Positions 9,053-19,387 of a stretch of 64,000 nucleotides of DNA are shown here, piece by piece. Below the pieces are notes generated by a model. It did not search any database. It saw only the letters and a list, made by a program, of their open reading frames with translations, and had not been told where the DNA came from. This DNA is from Streptomyces sp. L2 (lineage in GTDB: Bacteria; Actinomycetota; Actinomycetes; Streptomycetales; Streptomycetaceae). Numbering within the stretch: the stretch's first letter is position 1; every line of letters starts with the position of its first letter. The stretch spans positions 3,906,001 through 3,970,000 of the forward strand of contig NZ_QBDT01000001.1 of assembly GCF_004124325.1 (NCBI RefSeq), written 5' to 3'. Position numbers and translations under genes: made by a program.

Positions 9053-9496
9053 ATGAGCATCTGGTGGTCACTCCATTTGCGCCGCGAGGCCGCGAGCGTG
9101 CCGCTCGCCCGTCGGCTGCTGATCGGCACGATGGAGACCGCGGGCGTCGACCCGGACGTCTCCTACGACCTGTCCGTCGCCCTCAGCGAGGCCTGTGCGA
9201 ACGCCGTCGAGCACGGCGGGCGCACACCGGACGGCGCGTCGGAGGCCTACCGGGTGACCGCCTACCTCGACGGTGAGAAGTGCCGTATCGAGGTGGCCGA
9301 CTCCGGCACCGGGTTCCACCGCACCCAGACGCTGCGGCCGCCCCGGCCGGACGCCGAGCACGGGCGGGGCCTGTGCCTGATCCAGGAACTCGCCGACCAC
9401 GTCCACATCGGCGCCAAGCCGGGCCGGCGGGGCACGGTGGTGAGCTTCGACAAGATCCTCAAGTGGAAGACGGACCCCTCGCTGCTCACGGCGTGA
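9053..9496 (+). CDS. RsbW-like ATP-binding protein (HATPase_c)
   Basis: A 147-residue anti-sigma-factor-type kinase fold. The N-box is SEACANAVEH, the G1 box EVADSGTGF, and the G2 region EHGRGLCLI. Such stand-alone GHKL ATPases act as anti-sigma or anti-anti-sigma switch kinases in the cytoplasm; Streptomyces has dozens. The start ATG at 9053 has a good GGAGG site 6-7 bp upstream. No sigma factor or antagonist lies next to it, so its partner is unknown. The upstream 213 bp separate it divergently from the Met-rich membrane protein gene. Confidence 0.88.
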   Translation: MSIWWSLHLRREAASVPLARRLLIGTMETAGVDPDVSYDLSVALSEACANAVEHGGRTPDGASEAYRVTAYLDGEKCRIEVADSGTGFHRTQTLRPPRPDAEHGRGLCLIQELADHVHIGAKPGRRGTVVSFDKILKWKTDPSLLTA

Positions 9497-9542
9497 CGAA
9501 CCGACAGGCGATGCGGGCCCTGGGCGCTCGGTAGGCCCTAGA

Positions 9543-10118
9543 GTGCCCCGCATGATGGTCGGGAGTGGGGACATAGCGGACGGAGTGGTGCTGCGGCTGC
9601 TCGCGGAAGGCGACGCGGGGGCCCTGGCCTCGGCGTACACGGAGAACCGGAAGCACCTCGAACCGTGGGAGCCGGTCCGGACGGAGTCGTTCTTCACCGA
9701 GCAGGGGCAGGCGGAGCGCGTCGCGGGGCTGCTGGGGCAGCTCGCCGAAGGGGCCCTGGTGCCCTGGGTCATGGAGGCCGCGGGCGGGCGGATCGTCGGC
9801 ACGATCACCCTGTCCGGCATCACCCGGGGCCCGTTCTGCAGCGCCTACCTCGGGTACTGGGTCGGCGCCGACCAGCAGAACCGGGGGCTGGCGAGTTCGG
9901 CCGTGCGGCAGGTCTGCGAGGCCGCCCGGGACACGGTGGGGCTGCACCGCATCGAGGCGTCCACGCTGGTCGACAACGCCGCCTCGCAGCGGGTGCTGGG
10001 CAAGTGCGGGTTCGAGCCGATCGGTCTGGCCCCCGACTACCTGCACATCAACGGGGCGTGGCGCGACTGCCGCCTCTTCCAGCGGGTCCTGCACGACGGC
10101 GATCCGGCCGTCTTCTAG
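9543..10118 (+). CDS. GNAT N-acetyltransferase, RimJ/RimL type
   Basis: About 191 residues with a GCN5-related fold; the acetyl-CoA binding loop region is QQNRGLASSAV, and the later segment contains NAASQRVLGKCGFE, the usual conserved end of RimJ-like enzymes. It probably acetylates protein N-termini or small amines; the substrate cannot be told from sequence. The start is GTG 9543 or ATG 9552/9555. It is convergent with pepP, separated by a strong hairpin. Confidence 0.88.
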   Translation: MPRMMVGSGDIADGVVLRLLAEGDAGALASAYTENRKHLEPWEPVRTESFFTEQGQAERVAGLLGQLAEGALVPWVMEAAGGRIVGTITLSGITRGPFCSAYLGYWVGADQQNRGLASSAVRQVCEAARDTVGLHRIEASTLVDNAASQRVLGKCGFEPIGLAPDYLHINGAWRDCRLFQRVLHDGDPAVF

Positions 10119-10144
10119 AGCCTTCGCGCCCAGAGGCACACACG

Positions 10145-10182
10145 CCGGTGGCCGGGCACCTGTATCGGTACCCGGCCACCGG
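10145..10182. terminator. Bidirectional hairpin terminator between GNAT gene and pepP
   Basis: A perfect 12-bp inverted repeat (CCGGTGGCCGGG and its complement, 10145-10156 with 10171-10182) with a 14-nt loop. It lies between two convergent genes, as expected for a shared terminator. Confidence 0.85.
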
Positions 10183-10186
10183 GAAC

Positions 10187-10263
10187 GTGGCTCAGCCCTT
10201 CAGGAAGGCCGTGGCTCAAGCCCTCCAGGGACGCCGTGGCTCAGCCCTTCAGGGACGCCGTGG

Positions 10264-10282
<19 letters not shown>
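10187..10282. repeat. Four tandem copies of the pepP 3' end
   Basis: Units at 10187-10210, 10211-10235, 10236-10259 and 10260-10282 (23-25 bp) all read GTGGCT..CCCTTCAGG. The fourth contains the real pepP stop codon and the codons for the final ASLKG; the other three are decayed copies downstream of it. This looks like slippage amplification of the gene end. Confidence 0.85.
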
Positions 10283-11748
<1,466 letters not shown>

Positions 11749-12055
11749 GTGATCCTCCTCGATACGCCATGTGATCTCCCCCGGGGCCCGCGGCGCTCCT
11801 GCTTGTGGCCGAGCGGGGGCCTCCATCATCGTACGGTCGTACCGGAGTGGGACGGGGTCGGATGACCTGCTATGCCCGGTCATATCACCGACGCCCTGCC
11901 CGGCCGGGACGCGGCGGGACCACCTGCCGACCGCGCGCCGGCCATCGTCGGGCCGCGGCCCGGCTGCCCAGCCGTCGGGTGCCTCGCCCCCGGGTGCCCC
12001 GCCCCCTGCTGCCCCGCCGCCCGGCGGCTCACGGGCGTTGCCGGGTGGGCCGGGG
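11749..12055. other. 307-bp gap between pepP and the PP2C gene
   Basis: The pepP ribosome-binding site and promoter must lie at its left end. The rest is GC-rich with CCCCGCCGCCC-type runs toward 12000-12055. I see no gene or structured element in it. Confidence 0.5.
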
Positions 12056-13609
12056 TCAGTCGAAACGGGTTGCCAGGAGGACCACGTCCTCCTCGCTGTC
12101 GGTGGTGTCCAGGCCGTCCGGCAGGACGGTGCGCAGGACGTGGTCGGCGATGGCCTCGGGGTCGGTGCGCAGGGAGCGGGGCACGCTCGCGGCGGCCGCG
12201 TGCAGCCGGGCGAAAGCCCGGTCCATCGGGTCGCCGGTACGGTGCAGCAGCCCGTCGGTGTAGAGCAGGACCGTCTCGCCGGCCTCGGCCTGGATCTCCA
12301 CGCTCGGCGCCTCCCAGCAGGCGAGCATGCCGAGCGGCGCGGAGACGGAGGTCTCGGCGAACTCGGTGCGCCGCTCCCCGATCAGCAGGGGCGGGCTGTG
12401 CCCGGCGCCGGCCAGGGTGACCTTGCGCAGCGCCGGTTCGCAGTAGGCGAAGAGCGCGGTGGCGCAGCGGGCGGGCTCGGTGAGGCGCAGCAGCAGCTCC
12501 AGGTCGGACAGGACGGCGACGGGGTCCTCGCCCTCCATCACGGCGTACGCCCGCAGGGAGGCGCGCAGCCGGCCCATGGCGGCCACCGCGCTGGGCCCGG
12601 AGCCGGTGACGGAGCCGACGGAGAGGCCGAGGGCGGCGTCCGGCAGCGGCAGCGCGTCGTACCAGTCGCCGCCGCCGCGCGGCCCGGTGCGGTGCCGGGC
12701 GGCGAGCTGGACGCCGGCCACGCGGGGCAGCCGGGCGGGCAGCAGTTCATCGGTGATGGTCGCCATGCACGCGCGCGTGCGTTCCAGTTCCACCAGCCGG
12801 GCCAGGTGCTCGGCGGTGTGGCGGACGTACAGGCCGGCGAGGTGGCGGCGGCGCTCGTCCGGCTCGGCGGGCTCGTCGTACAGCCAGACGGCGGCGCCGA
12901 GGCGGCCGGCGGCGGACGTGGACAGGGGGAGGGCGTAGCTGGCGGCGTAGCCGAGGCGGGCGGCGACCTCGCGGTGCCGGGGGTCGAGGCCGTCCTCGGC
13001 GAGCAGGTCGGGGTGGACGATCTCGGTGACGCCCCCGGTTCCGGTGCCGGTGCCGGCACCGGTATCGAGCAGGGGGCCGTAGGGCTGGGAGCCGCGCGGC
13101 ACGGTCTCCATGTGGCCGAGATCGGCGCGGCCGAGACCGAGGCCGATCGTGCTGTGCGGGCCGAGCCCGTCGGCGGGCTCCAGGACCACGAGGCCCCGGC
13201 GGGCGCCGACCAGCGCGGAGCCGGCCCGCAGCAGTTCCTGGAGAGCGGCTTCCAGCGTGCTCGTCCGGGACAGCCGCTCGGTCAGCTCGTGCAGCGTCGT
13301 GAGGTCGGAGACCCAGCCGGCCAGCCGGTCCTGGAGCAGCGCTCCGGGGGCGGGGGCGCCCGGCGCGGGGACGGCGGGGACAGGATGAGAGGGGCCGGCA
13401 CCTGTGGTGTGTGAGGTGGGCGCGACAGTGTGTGCGGGCGTGGGAACCGCTGAATCGATTCCAGCCACTTTCGAAGGGTGCGGGGCGTTCATGTCGTCCG
13501 GCTTCCAGACCGGTGCGTATTGCTCAAAAGCATCGCGAACCCCCATGTCATTCTGCGCCGCTAGCAGTGTCTCCACATGTACACGCACTCGTGAGGGGAT
13601 GTCCAGCAT
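12056..13609 (-). CDS. GAF-SpoIIE (PP2C-type) serine phosphatase
   Basis: A 517-residue soluble phosphatase of the SpoIIE/RsbU class that dephosphorylates anti-anti-sigma proteins. It has a GAF sensory domain (~135-290) and an Mg-dependent PP2C domain (~305-515), with RTGPRGGGDWYDALPL as metal-binding motif 1, GHSPPLL, and ETVLLYTDGL near the end. The ATG at 13609 (MLDIPSRVRVHVETLL) is chosen because this N-terminus is conserved in Streptomyces homologues as I recall; an internal ATG starts MNAPHPS. The two RsbW-like ATPases in this window (9053, 17939) are possible pathway members, which is inference only. Confidence 0.9.
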   Translation of the reverse strand: MLDIPSRVRVHVETLLAAQNDMGVRDAFEQYAPVWKPDDMNAPHPSKVAGIDSAVPTPAHTVAPTSHTTGAGPSHPVPAVPAPGAPAPGALLQDRLAGWVSDLTTLHELTERLSRTSTLEAALQELLRAGSALVGARRGLVVLEPADGLGPHSTIGLGLGRADLGHMETVPRGSQPYGPLLDTGAGTGTGTGGVTEIVHPDLLAEDGLDPRHREVAARLGYAASYALPLSTSAAGRLGAAVWLYDEPAEPDERRRHLAGLYVRHTAEHLARLVELERTRACMATITDELLPARLPRVAGVQLAARHRTGPRGGGDWYDALPLPDAALGLSVGSVTGSGPSAVAAMGRLRASLRAYAVMEGEDPVAVLSDLELLLRLTEPARCATALFAYCEPALRKVTLAGAGHSPPLLIGERRTEFAETSVSAPLGMLACWEAPSVEIQAEAGETVLLYTDGLLHRTGDPMDRAFARLHAAAASVPRSLRTDPEAIADHVLRTVLPDGLDTTDSEEDVVLLATRFD

Positions 13610-14103
13610 TGTCCTGCCGGGATTCCTGGTGTCCATGGGTCTGGAGTGCGTTCCCTCCAGACCCCTTGCCTTACTGCCAAGTTGGCTGAAAACTGCCTCG
13701 GGTAACGGTTCATTGCGGTCGACTGGGCGTGCTCCACGGAGCGTCACAGCGGTCGTGATGGGTACGTACTCGGAGAAGGCCAGGGGTGGTTGGGGACCAC
13801 CCGGAACCTGGCGACGGACCCGGGCGTCATAACCACCGACGGCCGAGCCCCATCCTCCCGTGGCGGAGGCGAAGAGGAACACGCGCGACGCAAAACGCCA
13901 GACTTCGCCACCCCCACGCCGCAACCGTGCTTTTGATAGACGCACTATGGACGCGGACGCGGCCCCTGCTCGACCCCTTGGGGTTCCCCCTGTCATGCGC
14001 AGGGGTGTGATGCGCCAACAGGTACGCACAGTGAAGTGATCGACACATGGTGTGATGTGGTCCTCGGTGTTGCCAGCGGTGCAACGGAAAGGAACGAGCG
14101 CTC
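13610..14103. other. 494-bp divergent intergenic region
   Basis: Divergent promoter region between the PP2C gene and the small Prim-Pol-like gene. It includes a short inverted repeat CACATGGTGTG near 14047 and a plausible ribosome-binding site (AAAGGAA) before 14104. Composition is lower in GC than neighbouring genes. No gene is supported. Confidence 0.5.
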
Positions 14104-14769
14104 ATGCGCGAGATCCTCGGAAGGCGACGCAGGCTCCTGTCCAGGCGGAACGGCGGGAGGCCTGAGCCGATCAGCGCGGCCCTGACCTTCGCGACGGAAT
14201 GGCAGTGGCCCGTACTCCCGGGTGTGGCCCCGGACCCCGAGGGCCGGGCCCGCTGCGCCTGCCCCGACCCGGAGTGCACGGTGCCCGGTGCGCACCCCTT
14301 CGAACCCGGCCTGCTCGCGGCCACCACCGACGCGCGCATGGTGCGCTGGTGGTGGACCAACCGGCCGGCCGCGCCGATCGTCCTGGCCACCGGCGGCAAG
14401 GCGCCCTGCGCGGTCAGCCTGCCGGCGCTCGCCGCCTCCCACGCCCTCACCCTGCTCGACAAGCGGGGCATGCGCCTCGGCCCGGTGATCGCCTCGCCCA
14501 CCCGGTGGGCGCTGCTCGTGAAGCCGTACACCATGGAGCAGTTGGGTGAGCTGCTGTACGCGAAGGACTTCGTGCCCGGCTCGCTGCGGTTCCACGGCGA
14601 GGGCGGCTACCTCGCCCTTCCGCCGTCGGAGACCGGCCAGGGCGCCATCCGCTGGGAGCGCGCGCCGCTGCCCGGCTCGGCCGCGCCCTGGGTGCCCGAC
14701 GTGGAGGCCGTGGTGGACGCCGTGGTCGACGCGCTGACGCGCCGGGGTGTGAGCGCGCCCGAGCTGTAG
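14104..14769 (+). CDS. Degenerate Prim-Pol (bifunctional primase/polymerase N-terminal) domain protein
   Basis: A 221-residue protein with the fold signature of actinomycete Prim-Pol N-terminal domains: a basic start, the FATEWQWPVLPG strand, a Cys-rich segment (CACPDPECTVPGAHP), and the RMVRWWWTNRPAAPI segment. The catalytic DxD and the SGGxH motif present in two other window proteins (24642-25532 and the frameshifted 44008-44942) are absent. It is therefore unlikely to polymerise DNA and may be a chromosomal regulatory or structural derivative. ATG 14104 has AAAGGAA upstream. Single-gene unit. Confidence 0.8.
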   Translation: MREILGRRRRLLSRRNGGRPEPISAALTFATEWQWPVLPGVAPDPEGRARCACPDPECTVPGAHPFEPGLLAATTDARMVRWWWTNRPAAPIVLATGGKAPCAVSLPALAASHALTLLDKRGMRLGPVIASPTRWALLVKPYTMEQLGELLYAKDFVPGSLRFHGEGGYLALPPSETGQGAIRWERAPLPGSAAPWVPDVEAVVDAVVDALTRRGVSAPEL

Positions 14770-14770
14770 C

Positions 14771-14820
14771 GGCTCCGGCTCCGGCTCCGGTTCAGGTTCC
14801 GGCTCCGGCTCGGCTCCGGG
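14771..14820. repeat. GGCTCC hexamer repeat
   Basis: About eight imperfect copies of GGCTCC(G) directly after the stop codon of the preceding gene. Simple-sequence slippage; no function evident. Confidence 0.7.
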
Positions 14821-15026
14821 ATGGGGAGCGCCTGATGCTCGGGCGCCTGACGCACGGCACGGGCTGACCCCTGCAGCGCCTGGTGCTCCGGAGCGGACGC
14901 CTCGGGGGCGTGTTCCGTGGGCGCGTGTCCGGGCGCTCACTCGTACGGGTGTGAGCGGGTCCGAGTTGCCGGGGTGTCCGGCGCGGGCGGGGCCGGTCGC
15001 CCTCCGGCGGTCGTTATCGTCCGCAC

Positions 15027-15656
15027 ATGCTGCGAATTTCAGGGGGACACGGCGCCCGCGCCGCGCACCGGAGCGGGCCGGACCCCCGCAGGCTTCGGCT
15101 GCTCGCCCTCGCGGGAGTCGTGGTGGCCGTGGTCGCGCTGCCGCTGGCCGTGGCGTCGGCGGGGCCGGCGGGCGACACCGGGCGGGCGTCGGACGGTACG
15201 GCGGCGGCCCGGAACGCCGTACGACACTCCGAGCGGGCCGAGTCGCCCGACGACGCCAAGCTGCCCGCCGGCGGCCGGACCTCCCCGCTGGTGCTCGGCC
15301 TGGGCCTGGCCACCGCGGCCCGCTGCGGTCCCCAACTCACCTCACCCGACGGGGTCGAGGCGCAGACCTGCGTGCTGACCCAGGGCGAGGACACCTGGGG
15401 GCGCACCTACTACCGCAACACCAGCGGCAAGGCCCTGGACACGGTGCTGAGCCTGATGGAGCCGGGCGGCCACACCCTGCAGATGCGCTGTGCCGCGGCG
15501 ACCGATGACGAGCCGGCCGCCTGCGAGACGCCCCGTGAGCACACCCGGGGCGCGCTGGACGGCTACACGGCCGTCTCGGAGTTCGCCGCGCACGGCGTGG
15601 ACAGTCCGCTGCTGCTGCGGTCGGGCAGCAACTCCGGGGAGGCGGAAGGAAGTTGA
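15027..15656 (+). CDS. Secreted or membrane-anchored protein of unknown function
   Basis: A 209-residue protein with a basic N-terminus (RSGPDPRRLR) and one hydrophobic segment (LLALAGVVVAVVALPLAVASA, residues ~25-45), then an extracytoplasmic domain with Cys residues (RCGPQL, AQTCVL, MRCAAA, AACETP) that could form two disulfides. I do not recognise the family; it looks conserved and streptomycete-specific. ATG 15027 with an upstream CGTCCGCAC context; no strong ribosome-binding site. Monocistronic. Confidence 0.75.
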   Translation: MLRISGGHGARAAHRSGPDPRRLRLLALAGVVVAVVALPLAVASAGPAGDTGRASDGTAAARNAVRHSERAESPDDAKLPAGGRTSPLVLGLGLATAARCGPQLTSPDGVEAQTCVLTQGEDTWGRTYYRNTSGKALDTVLSLMEPGGHTLQMRCAAATDDEPAACETPREHTRGALDGYTAVSEFAAHGVDSPLLLRSGSNSGEAEGS

Positions 15657-16084
15657 GGCGGGTCGGTCTGAGGCCGCACGGTCTGAGGGTCGGGGGCTGC
15701 CGACGACTGTCCGGAGGCTGTCCGGCGATTTGACCGGTGACCGTCCGAGGACTGGCCGACGGCTGACCCGGGACTGTCAGTCGGCTATCCGGAGGCGGAT
15801 CCGGGGACTGTGCTCCGGCTTTCCGGAGATGGAGCGGGGACTGTCCGCCCACTTTCCGGAGCCGGACCGGGGGCATGCGAAGACCCGGTTGCTGGCGACG
15901 GGGGATGCACCAGCAACCGGGCTACCTGAACGGTAACAAGAGATCGCCGGTTCGCAAATTCGATCTCGGCCATTCAGACACCGATTTCCCTGTCACGGCG
16001 GGGAGTTGTGACAGGAGTCACCCGTTCCGGTGCCGTCGGCACGACTGACCGGCCGGTCAGCTGTGCCGACGGGGGCGCGGTGCG
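15657..16084. other. 428-bp gap with degenerate CCGGRGACTGT repeats
   Basis: The stretch 15700-15870 holds six to seven loose copies of a 20-25-bp element around GACTGTC/CCGGAG (CTGTCCGG, GGGACTGT). It shows no coding signature. The hairpin at 15884-15921 lies in its right half. Confidence 0.5.
15884..15921. terminator. Perfect 12-bp-stem hairpin
   Basis: CCCGGTTGCTGG at 15884-15895 pairs with 15910-15921 across a 14-nt loop. It lies between the convergent 15027 gene and the SEC-C gene and can serve both as terminator. Confidence 0.75.
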
Positions 16085-17050
16085 TCAGCTGAGCGTGACC
16101 TGCCGGTTGGTCAGTCCGCCGCGGGCCCGGCGCTGCTCCGGCGTCAGCGGCTCCGGGGAGGCGAGGGCGGCGGCGAGGCGCTCGGCGAACTCGGCGGCCG
16201 GCTTCTCGATGTTCTCCGCGGTGGCCCCGCTCGGCAGGTCCCAGACCGGGACGGTGAGGCCGTGAGCACGGAAGGAGCCCACGAGCCTGGTGCCCTCGCC
16301 GAGGCTGGAGCGGCCCGCCGCGTGCAGCCGGGCGAGAGCGTCCAGAAGCTGCTCCTCCGGGTGCGGCATGACCCAGCGCAGGTGGTTCTTCTCCGGCGTC
16401 TCGCACCAGTAGGCGGCGTCCACGCCGGTGAGCTTCACCGTCGGGATCGCGGCGGCGTTGGCCCGCTCCAGGGATGCGGCCACCTCCGGGGCGGCGTTGT
16501 CCGCGTCCGGCACCCAGAACTCGAAGCCGCTGTGCACGACTGGCTCGAACGCGCCCTGCGGGTCGAGCAGGTCCTGGAGCCGCGGACCGTCGGCCGGGGC
16601 ACGCCGGCCCTGCACGGGACTTCCGGGCTCCGCCTCCAGGGCGCGCCGAAGGGTGTCGGCGAGGTCGCGGCTGATGTCACCCGACGCCGTGTCGTTCTGC
16701 AGGCCGAGGAGCACCGAGCCGTCGTCGCGGCGCAGCGCGGGCCAGGCCATCGGCAGCACCGTGGCGAGCGTGACCGACGGGACGCCCCCGGGCAGGCCGT
16801 CCTTGAGCGGCAGCTCCACCGTGGCGGCCGGGACCAGCTCGCGCAGCGCCACCCAGTCGCATTCGCCGGGCAGCCCCTCGAACGGACGCTGCACCAGCTC
16901 GGTCACCGCGTGCGCCGCGGCCCGGCCGTGACACGCCTTGTACCGTCGGCCGCTGCCGCACGGGCAGGGCTCACGGGCACCGACGACCGGGATCTCTTCG
17001 TCGCTGAGCTGCGGGCGGTTGGCCTTCGTCTGGGGGCGCTTCTTGGCCAT
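16085..17050 (-). CDS. DUF5926-family protein with N-terminal SEC-C motif
   Basis: A 321-residue cytoplasmic protein. Residues ~29-42 (CPCGSGRRYKACHG) are a SEC-C zinc-binding motif, as at the SecA C-terminus, preceded by a basic MAKKRPQTKANR start. The remainder matches the streptomycete DUF5926 type as I recall it; function unknown. ATG start at 17050. It is preceded by a DnaA-box cluster. Confidence 0.85.
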   Translation of the reverse strand: MAKKRPQTKANRPQLSDEEIPVVGAREPCPCGSGRRYKACHGRAAAHAVTELVQRPFEGLPGECDWVALRELVPAATVELPLKDGLPGGVPSVTLATVLPMAWPALRRDDGSVLLGLQNDTASGDISRDLADTLRRALEAEPGSPVQGRRAPADGPRLQDLLDPQGAFEPVVHSGFEFWVPDADNAAPEVAASLERANAAAIPTVKLTGVDAAYWCETPEKNHLRWVMPHPEEQLLDALARLHAAGRSSLGEGTRLVGSFRAHGLTVPVWDLPSGATAENIEKPAAEFAERLAAALASPEPLTPEQRRARGGLTNRQVTLS

Positions 17051-17124
17051 CGTGGGTGTCTCCCGGTTGCGGCTCGTCTCGTACGGCGCGAGCCTAGCCG
17101 TTCACGCCACGGCCGACGGGAACC

Positions 17125-17257
17125 TGTGGACAACGGCCCGCGTGGCCGGCCACTGAAGCCGCAGTCGATGGACCGACCCTGTGGACAACGCCTGCGGCCG
17201 AGAAACCTGTGGCCTGTGGACGACGCCCGCGGCCGGAGAGCTGTGGCCTGTGGACGC
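17125..17257. promoter_or_regulatory. Second DnaA-box cluster
   Basis: Between the SEC-C gene and the next ATPase gene, two perfect inverted TTGTCCACA boxes lie at 17125-17133 and 17180-17188. One-mismatch TCGTCCACA follows at 17215-17223 and two-mismatch GCGTCCACA at 17249-17257. All four face the same way, spaced 55, 35 and 34 bp. With the serS-pheA cluster 16 kb away this makes a pair of DnaA-binding loci, presumed near oriC. Confidence 0.7.
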
Positions 17258-17276
17258 TGCCCGCAACCGGGCCGGT

Positions 17277-17939
17277 TCAGTCCAGGTTCTCGAACGCCTC
17301 TGCGAAGTCGAGCTCGGTCAGCGCCGGGATCGCGGAGGACATCGGGGCGACGGCCGGCCGGGCGCAGCCCAGTGCGGCGAAGTCGTCCCGGTGCCGTCCG
17401 GCGTCCGGACCGTGCACGTCCTCGTGGACCAGCACCCAGACCGTCACCTCGCCGTGGACGTCGTCCCGGACGCCCCAGTCGTCGGCGAGCGCGGTGATGA
17501 TGTTGAGCCCGCGGCCGCCGTGCGCGGTGACCGACGGGGTCGCCGGGGTCGGCCTGGTCGGGCCGCCGCCGTCCGTCACCTCCACCACGAGCCGCCCGCG
17601 CGCGTCCACCTGCCAGGCGGCACGGACATCGCCGTCACCGGCCGGTGCGTCGCCCAGCGGGCGCCCGTGTTTGCACGCGTTGCTCAAAAGTTCGGAAAGG
17701 ATCAGTACGGCATCGTCTATGACTGATTCCGAAACGCCGCCGCCGCGCAGCTGCGCGCGCATCCGGTGCCGCGCCTTCCCCACGCCCGCAGGGCCATGGG
17801 GTACGGCCATGCTCGACGACGTGGGCACCTCCTGTGCCACCACCAACGCCACCCCCGAGACCTCCTTTGCCCCACGCCACGGTGTGGATGCCCCATTGGC
17901 CTGTACCGGAAACCGGCCAATCCCTGTCCGACGACGCAT
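17277..17939 (-). CDS. RsbW-like ATP-binding protein (HATPase_c)
   Basis: A 220-residue GHKL ATPase with an N-terminal extension (MRRRTGIGRFPVQANG) seen in Streptomyces homologues. N-box: LSELLSNACKHG; G1: VEVTDGGGPT; G2: GGRGLNII; it ends with an acidic tail (TELDFAEAFENLD). Likely an anti-sigma or switch kinase; partner unknown. The start at ATG 17939 is preferred over internal starts from the conserved extension. The 216-bp region to its right holds no gene. Confidence 0.85.
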   Translation of the reverse strand: MRRRTGIGRFPVQANGASTPWRGAKEVSGVALVVAQEVPTSSSMAVPHGPAGVGKARHRMRAQLRGGGVSESVIDDAVLILSELLSNACKHGRPLGDAPAGDGDVRAAWQVDARGRLVVEVTDGGGPTRPTPATPSVTAHGGRGLNIITALADDWGVRDDVHGEVTVWVLVHEDVHGPDAGRHRDDFAALGCARPAVAPMSSAIPALTELDFAEAFENLD

Positions 17940-18155
17940 TCACAACGATCACTTACGGACCGAATGCGCCGGAGCACTCCCCGTGACGGGCTCGTCTTCG
18001 TGTGGCTTGATTTCAGTGGTGTGGCCGAGAATGGAGCATCCAGCAGTGGCGCAGCGGGGTCAAGCCCCGTGCACAGCTCTTTACCGGCCTCTTTACCGCT
18101 CTCTTGCTGTGCGACCCTCTTGCTGTACGACCCTCTTGTGATCAGCGCGGCGACC

Positions 18156-18986
18156 TCACGCGCGGCCGAGCCGGCCCAGTACCGCGCGCGGGCGGTTGGT
18201 GATGATGGCGTCGACACCGAGCCGTACGCACAGGTCCACGTCCTCGGGCTCGTTCACGGTCCACACGTGCACCTGGTGGCCGGCCCGTTTCAGCCGCTCC
18301 ACATAGGCCGGGTGACCGCGCACGATGCGCATCGAGGGGCCCGCGATCCGCACGCCCACGGGCAGCCGGCCGTCCCGCAGCCGGGGTGAGACGAACTGCA
18401 TCAGGTAGACCGTCGGAAGCGTCGGCGCGGCGGCCCGCACCCGGTGCAGCGAGCGCGCCGAGAAGCTCATGATCCGCACCGGCGAAGCGTCGGCGGAGGC
18501 CGGGGCGTCGAGGCCGAACCGCTTCAGCAGCACCAGGAGCCGCTCCTCGACCTGGCCGGCCCACCGCGTGGGGTGCTTGGTCTCGATGGCCAGTTCGACC
18601 GGCCGTCCGGCGTCCGCGACCAGCTCCAGCAGCCTCTCCAGGGTGAGGACCGACGTCTCCTCGCGGTCCTCGGGCCGGTGCTCCCAGTCGGGCTCCTCGT
18701 CCCGCCCGCGCCAGGCGTCGCGGTTCTTCCAGGAGCCGAAGTCCAGGGTCGCGAGGTCGGACAGCTCCAGGGCGGAGACGGCACCGCGGCCGTTGGAGGT
18801 ACGGTTCACCCGCCGGTCGTGCACACAGACCAGGTGGCCGTCGGCGGTGAGCCGTACGTCGCACTCCAGGGCGTCCGCGCCGTCCTCGATCGCCTTCCGG
18901 TACGCGGCCAGGGTGTGCTCGGGAGCGTCCTCGGAGGCTCCCCGGTGGGCGACGACCTGGATGCGGTGCTGTGGTGCGTGGGTCAC
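18156..18986 (-). CDS. Glycerophosphodiester phosphodiesterase
   Basis: A 276-residue GDPD TIM-barrel enzyme that hydrolyses glycerophosphodiesters to glycerol-3-phosphate and an alcohol. The signature includes HRGASEDAPEHTLAAY (catalytic His/Glu), ALECDVRLTADGHLVCVHD (metal ligands Glu/Asp, catalytic His), VELAIETKHP and VWTVNEPEDVDL near the end. No signal peptide, so it is cytoplasmic. ATG 18986. Confidence 0.94.
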   Translation of the reverse strand: MTHAPQHRIQVVAHRGASEDAPEHTLAAYRKAIEDGADALECDVRLTADGHLVCVHDRRVNRTSNGRGAVSALELSDLATLDFGSWKNRDAWRGRDEEPDWEHRPEDREETSVLTLERLLELVADAGRPVELAIETKHPTRWAGQVEERLLVLLKRFGLDAPASADASPVRIMSFSARSLHRVRAAAPTLPTVYLMQFVSPRLRDGRLPVGVRIAGPSMRIVRGHPAYVERLKRAGHQVHVWTVNEPEDVDLCVRLGVDAIITNRPRAVLGRLGRA

Positions 18987-19387
18987 CGCGTCATGGTGCC
19001 ACCGTCGCCGGGTACGTGGGGCGGCACGGGTACGTCCGTGCGGCGAACGGAGGCGCGTGCGATGCGGCTTATGTAAGTTTTGTCAGAAGAGCCCTATATA
19101 AAGGGTGCCCCTGGACCCACAGCCACCGCTTATGGTGCTCTGACGGCCCGTGGGAAAAGCTGACTGCATACGACCGGGACCAGGCCCTGTACGACTGCGT
19201 CGCAGCGGGCCCGTGTCCCACGCGCGTGGGTGCCCCGAGGGGCGTCCGCGCGCGTGAGCGAGTATGAACGAACGAGCGTGACCGTGCGACCGACGAGCGG
19301 GAGCGCGCGACCGACGAACGTGTGCGTACGACCGACGAGCGTGACCGTAGGACCGAGGACAACAGCCGTGGATCGAGGAGAAGAGCT
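18987..19387. other. 401-bp region upstream of htrA
   Basis: Contains the divergent promoters for the GDPD gene and htrA, and a four-copy 21-bp repeat (19274-19357). The segment 19068-19110 is relatively AT-rich (CTTATGTAAG..CTATATAAAG). No separate gene is supported. Confidence 0.5.
19274..19357 (+). repeat. 21-bp tandem repeat, in phase with htrA
   Basis: Four units (19274, 19295, 19316, 19337) of the form GAGCGTGACCGTGCGACCGAC. The unit length is seven codons and it reads in the same frame as htrA, encoding ER-x-R-[AT]-TD heptads. An in-frame TGA at 19265-19267 lies before it, and the likely htrA start lies after it, so the repeat is probably untranslated or marginally translated from a GTG at 19322. 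Confidence 0.75.
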
